Shown here piece after piece: positions 53,401 to 54,191 of a stretch of DNA of 54,191 nt. A program made the translations under genes and the position numbers. The first letter of the stretch is position 1, and every line of letters begins with the position of its first letter. The stretch spans positions 1-54,191 of the forward strand of contig SVHZ01000008.1 of NCBI GenBank assembly GCA_015055525.1, read 5' to 3'. Under the pieces are notes generated by a model. The model did no database searches. It saw nothing but the letters and a program-made list of their open reading frames with translations, and was not told where the DNA came from. This stretch comes from Clostridiales bacterium (lineage in GTDB: Bacteria > Bacillota > Clostridia > Christensenellales > Borkfalkiaceae).

Positions 53401-53444
53401 CTGTTTATCCTATATATTTATAAATATATATTTTTCAAAAATAC

Positions 53445-53472
53445 TTGAAATAAATATAAACTATGTTATAAT
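53445..53472 (+). promoter_or_regulatory. promoter of amidohydrolase gene
   Basis: -35 TTGAAA (53445-53450), 16-base spacer, -10 TATAAT (53467-53472), about 28 bases from the start codon. Confidence 0.6.
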
Positions 53473-53499
53473 CAAATTGTTATTAGAAGGAGAGAAATT

Positions 53500-54191
53500 A
53501 TGTTCATAGATATTCACTCGCATTGTTATAAAAATCCACTTCCGTTCGTAACTCCTTTTGCAAGCCCTGAAGAACTTATTGCTCTATACGATAAGATGGG
53601 GGTTGATAAGGCGGTTCTTTTACCCGTTGTTAATTCGGAAATTTATTTTCCGCAATCGGTTGACGAGATTTTAGAAATTTGCGAGGCTTATCCAGATAGA
53701 TTTATCCCCTATTGTAATATCGATCCAAGGGCTATGACTAACGCACCAAACGCCCCGCTTTACAAAGTTTTAGAGTATTATAAAAATAAGGGTTGTAAAG
53801 GAATAGGCGAAGTTATGCCGAATTTAGAAATTATGGATCCAAGAGTTCAAAACCTTTTTGCATCGGCGGAAATGGTTGATATGCCTATCGTTTTTGACGG
53901 TTCGGTTGTTAAAACGGGAGATTTTGGTTTGTATGACGATCCTGGCCTTCCACAGTTAGAGCAAACTCTTCAACGCTTTCCTAAATGCAAAATTTTTGGT
54001 CACGGCCCGGTTTTTTGGGCGGAAGTTTTCAAACTTAGAACCCCAGCGGAACGCGGTTATATATTCACTTGGAACGGAAACGGCGACCAAGTTGGTAAAT
54101 ACGGTAGCGATTTAGTTGAAGAAGGCGTAGTTCCAACCCTTCTTAGAAGATATGAAAACTTATATCTTGACTTATCAGACGGATCACCCCT
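53500..54191 (+). CDS. amidohydrolase-family (TIM-barrel) protein, partial
   Basis: The gene runs off the right edge; about 230 codons are visible from the ATG at 53500, with AAGGAGAG upstream. MFIDIHSHCYKNP carries the HxH metal motif of amidohydrolases of the 2-pyrone-4,6-dicarboxylate lactonase/ACMSD-like group. Later landmarks are GVDKAVLLPVV, CNIDPRA, KGIGEVMPN, MPIVFD and a probable metal His in KIFGHGPVFWAEVF. Likely a decarboxylase or hydrolase of unknown substrate. It has its own promoter and diverges from the citrate operon. Confidence 0.75.
   Translation, partial: MFIDIHSHCYKNPLPFVTPFASPEELIALYDKMGVDKAVLLPVVNSEIYFPQSVDEILEICEAYPDRFIPYCNIDPRAMTNAPNAPLYKVLEYYKNKGCKGIGEVMPNLEIMDPRVQNLFASAEMVDMPIVFDGSVVKTGDFGLYDDPGLPQLEQTLQRFPKCKIFGHGPVFWAEVFKLRTPAERGYIFTWNGNGDQVGKYGSDLVEEGVVPTLLRRYENLYLDLSDGSP

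Overview
The window is about 54 kb of low-GC, gene-dense bacterial chromosome. It reads as an uncultured anaerobic, probably spore-forming member of the Clostridia. The reasons are AT-rich codon use, strong AAGGAG-type ribosome sites, near-consensus TTGAnn-17-TATAAT promoters, a CwlD-type spore-cortex amidase, type III glutamine synthetase and a Re-citrate synthase homologue. No rRNA, tRNA, CRISPR array, insertion sequence or prophage was seen. No gene-free stretch exceeds about 300 bases.

Layout. 0-4.3 kb (minus strand): a LytS-like membrane histidine kinase and a response regulator, then a seven-helix membrane protein, a PrsW-like protease and the start of a secreted protein. 4.4-6.7 kb: uracil salvage (upp with a uracil permease). 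6.8-9.6 kb: two small paralogous proteins, an N-acetylneuraminate-lyase-like aldolase and an AraC regulator. 9.7-20 kb: a sugar/amino-sugar region with an L-fucose-isomerase-like enzyme, an MFS transporter, two ceramidase-N-terminal-like proteins, a CapA-like phosphoesterase, an alpha/beta hydrolase, NagA and an unusual NagB-like protein. 20-23.2 kb: an AEC transporter, an FGGY kinase and a TIM-like isomerase in one operon. 23.3-28.8 kb: an ABC exporter, two tandem PHP-domain proteins and 4-alpha-glucanotransferase. 28.8-33.7 kb: recF and dnaA back to back, then mnmG, a tiny charged protein and a Dabb protein. 33.8-41.6 kb (minus strand): a housekeeping operon mrnC-rlmB-dnaX-ybaB-recR-rsuA family, which continues into two TIR genes. 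41.7-48.1 kb: cwlD, glnN, serC, serA and a CofE-like ligase. 48.1-53.3 kb (minus strand): a GntR-controlled operon of Re-citrate synthase, GntR, aconitase and isocitrate dehydrogenase, making 2-oxoglutarate. The window ends inside an amidohydrolase gene.

The most striking feature is the TIR pair at 33.9-37.1 kb. One gene encodes TIR + helical repeat + C-terminal membrane helix. The next encodes the same TIR and helical modules fused to a complete FtsK/SpoIIIE motor (alpha, beta and gamma domains) that lacks the usual N-terminal membrane domain. The two TIR domains are about 92% identical and carry the Glu expected of NAD-cleaving TIRs. A two-part system is plausible: a membrane-anchored TIR docks or triggers a TIR-tagged DNA translocase. 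It could serve in defence, conjugation or phage surveillance, or in a rewired chromosome translocation. I know of no described system of this layout. Function is inference.
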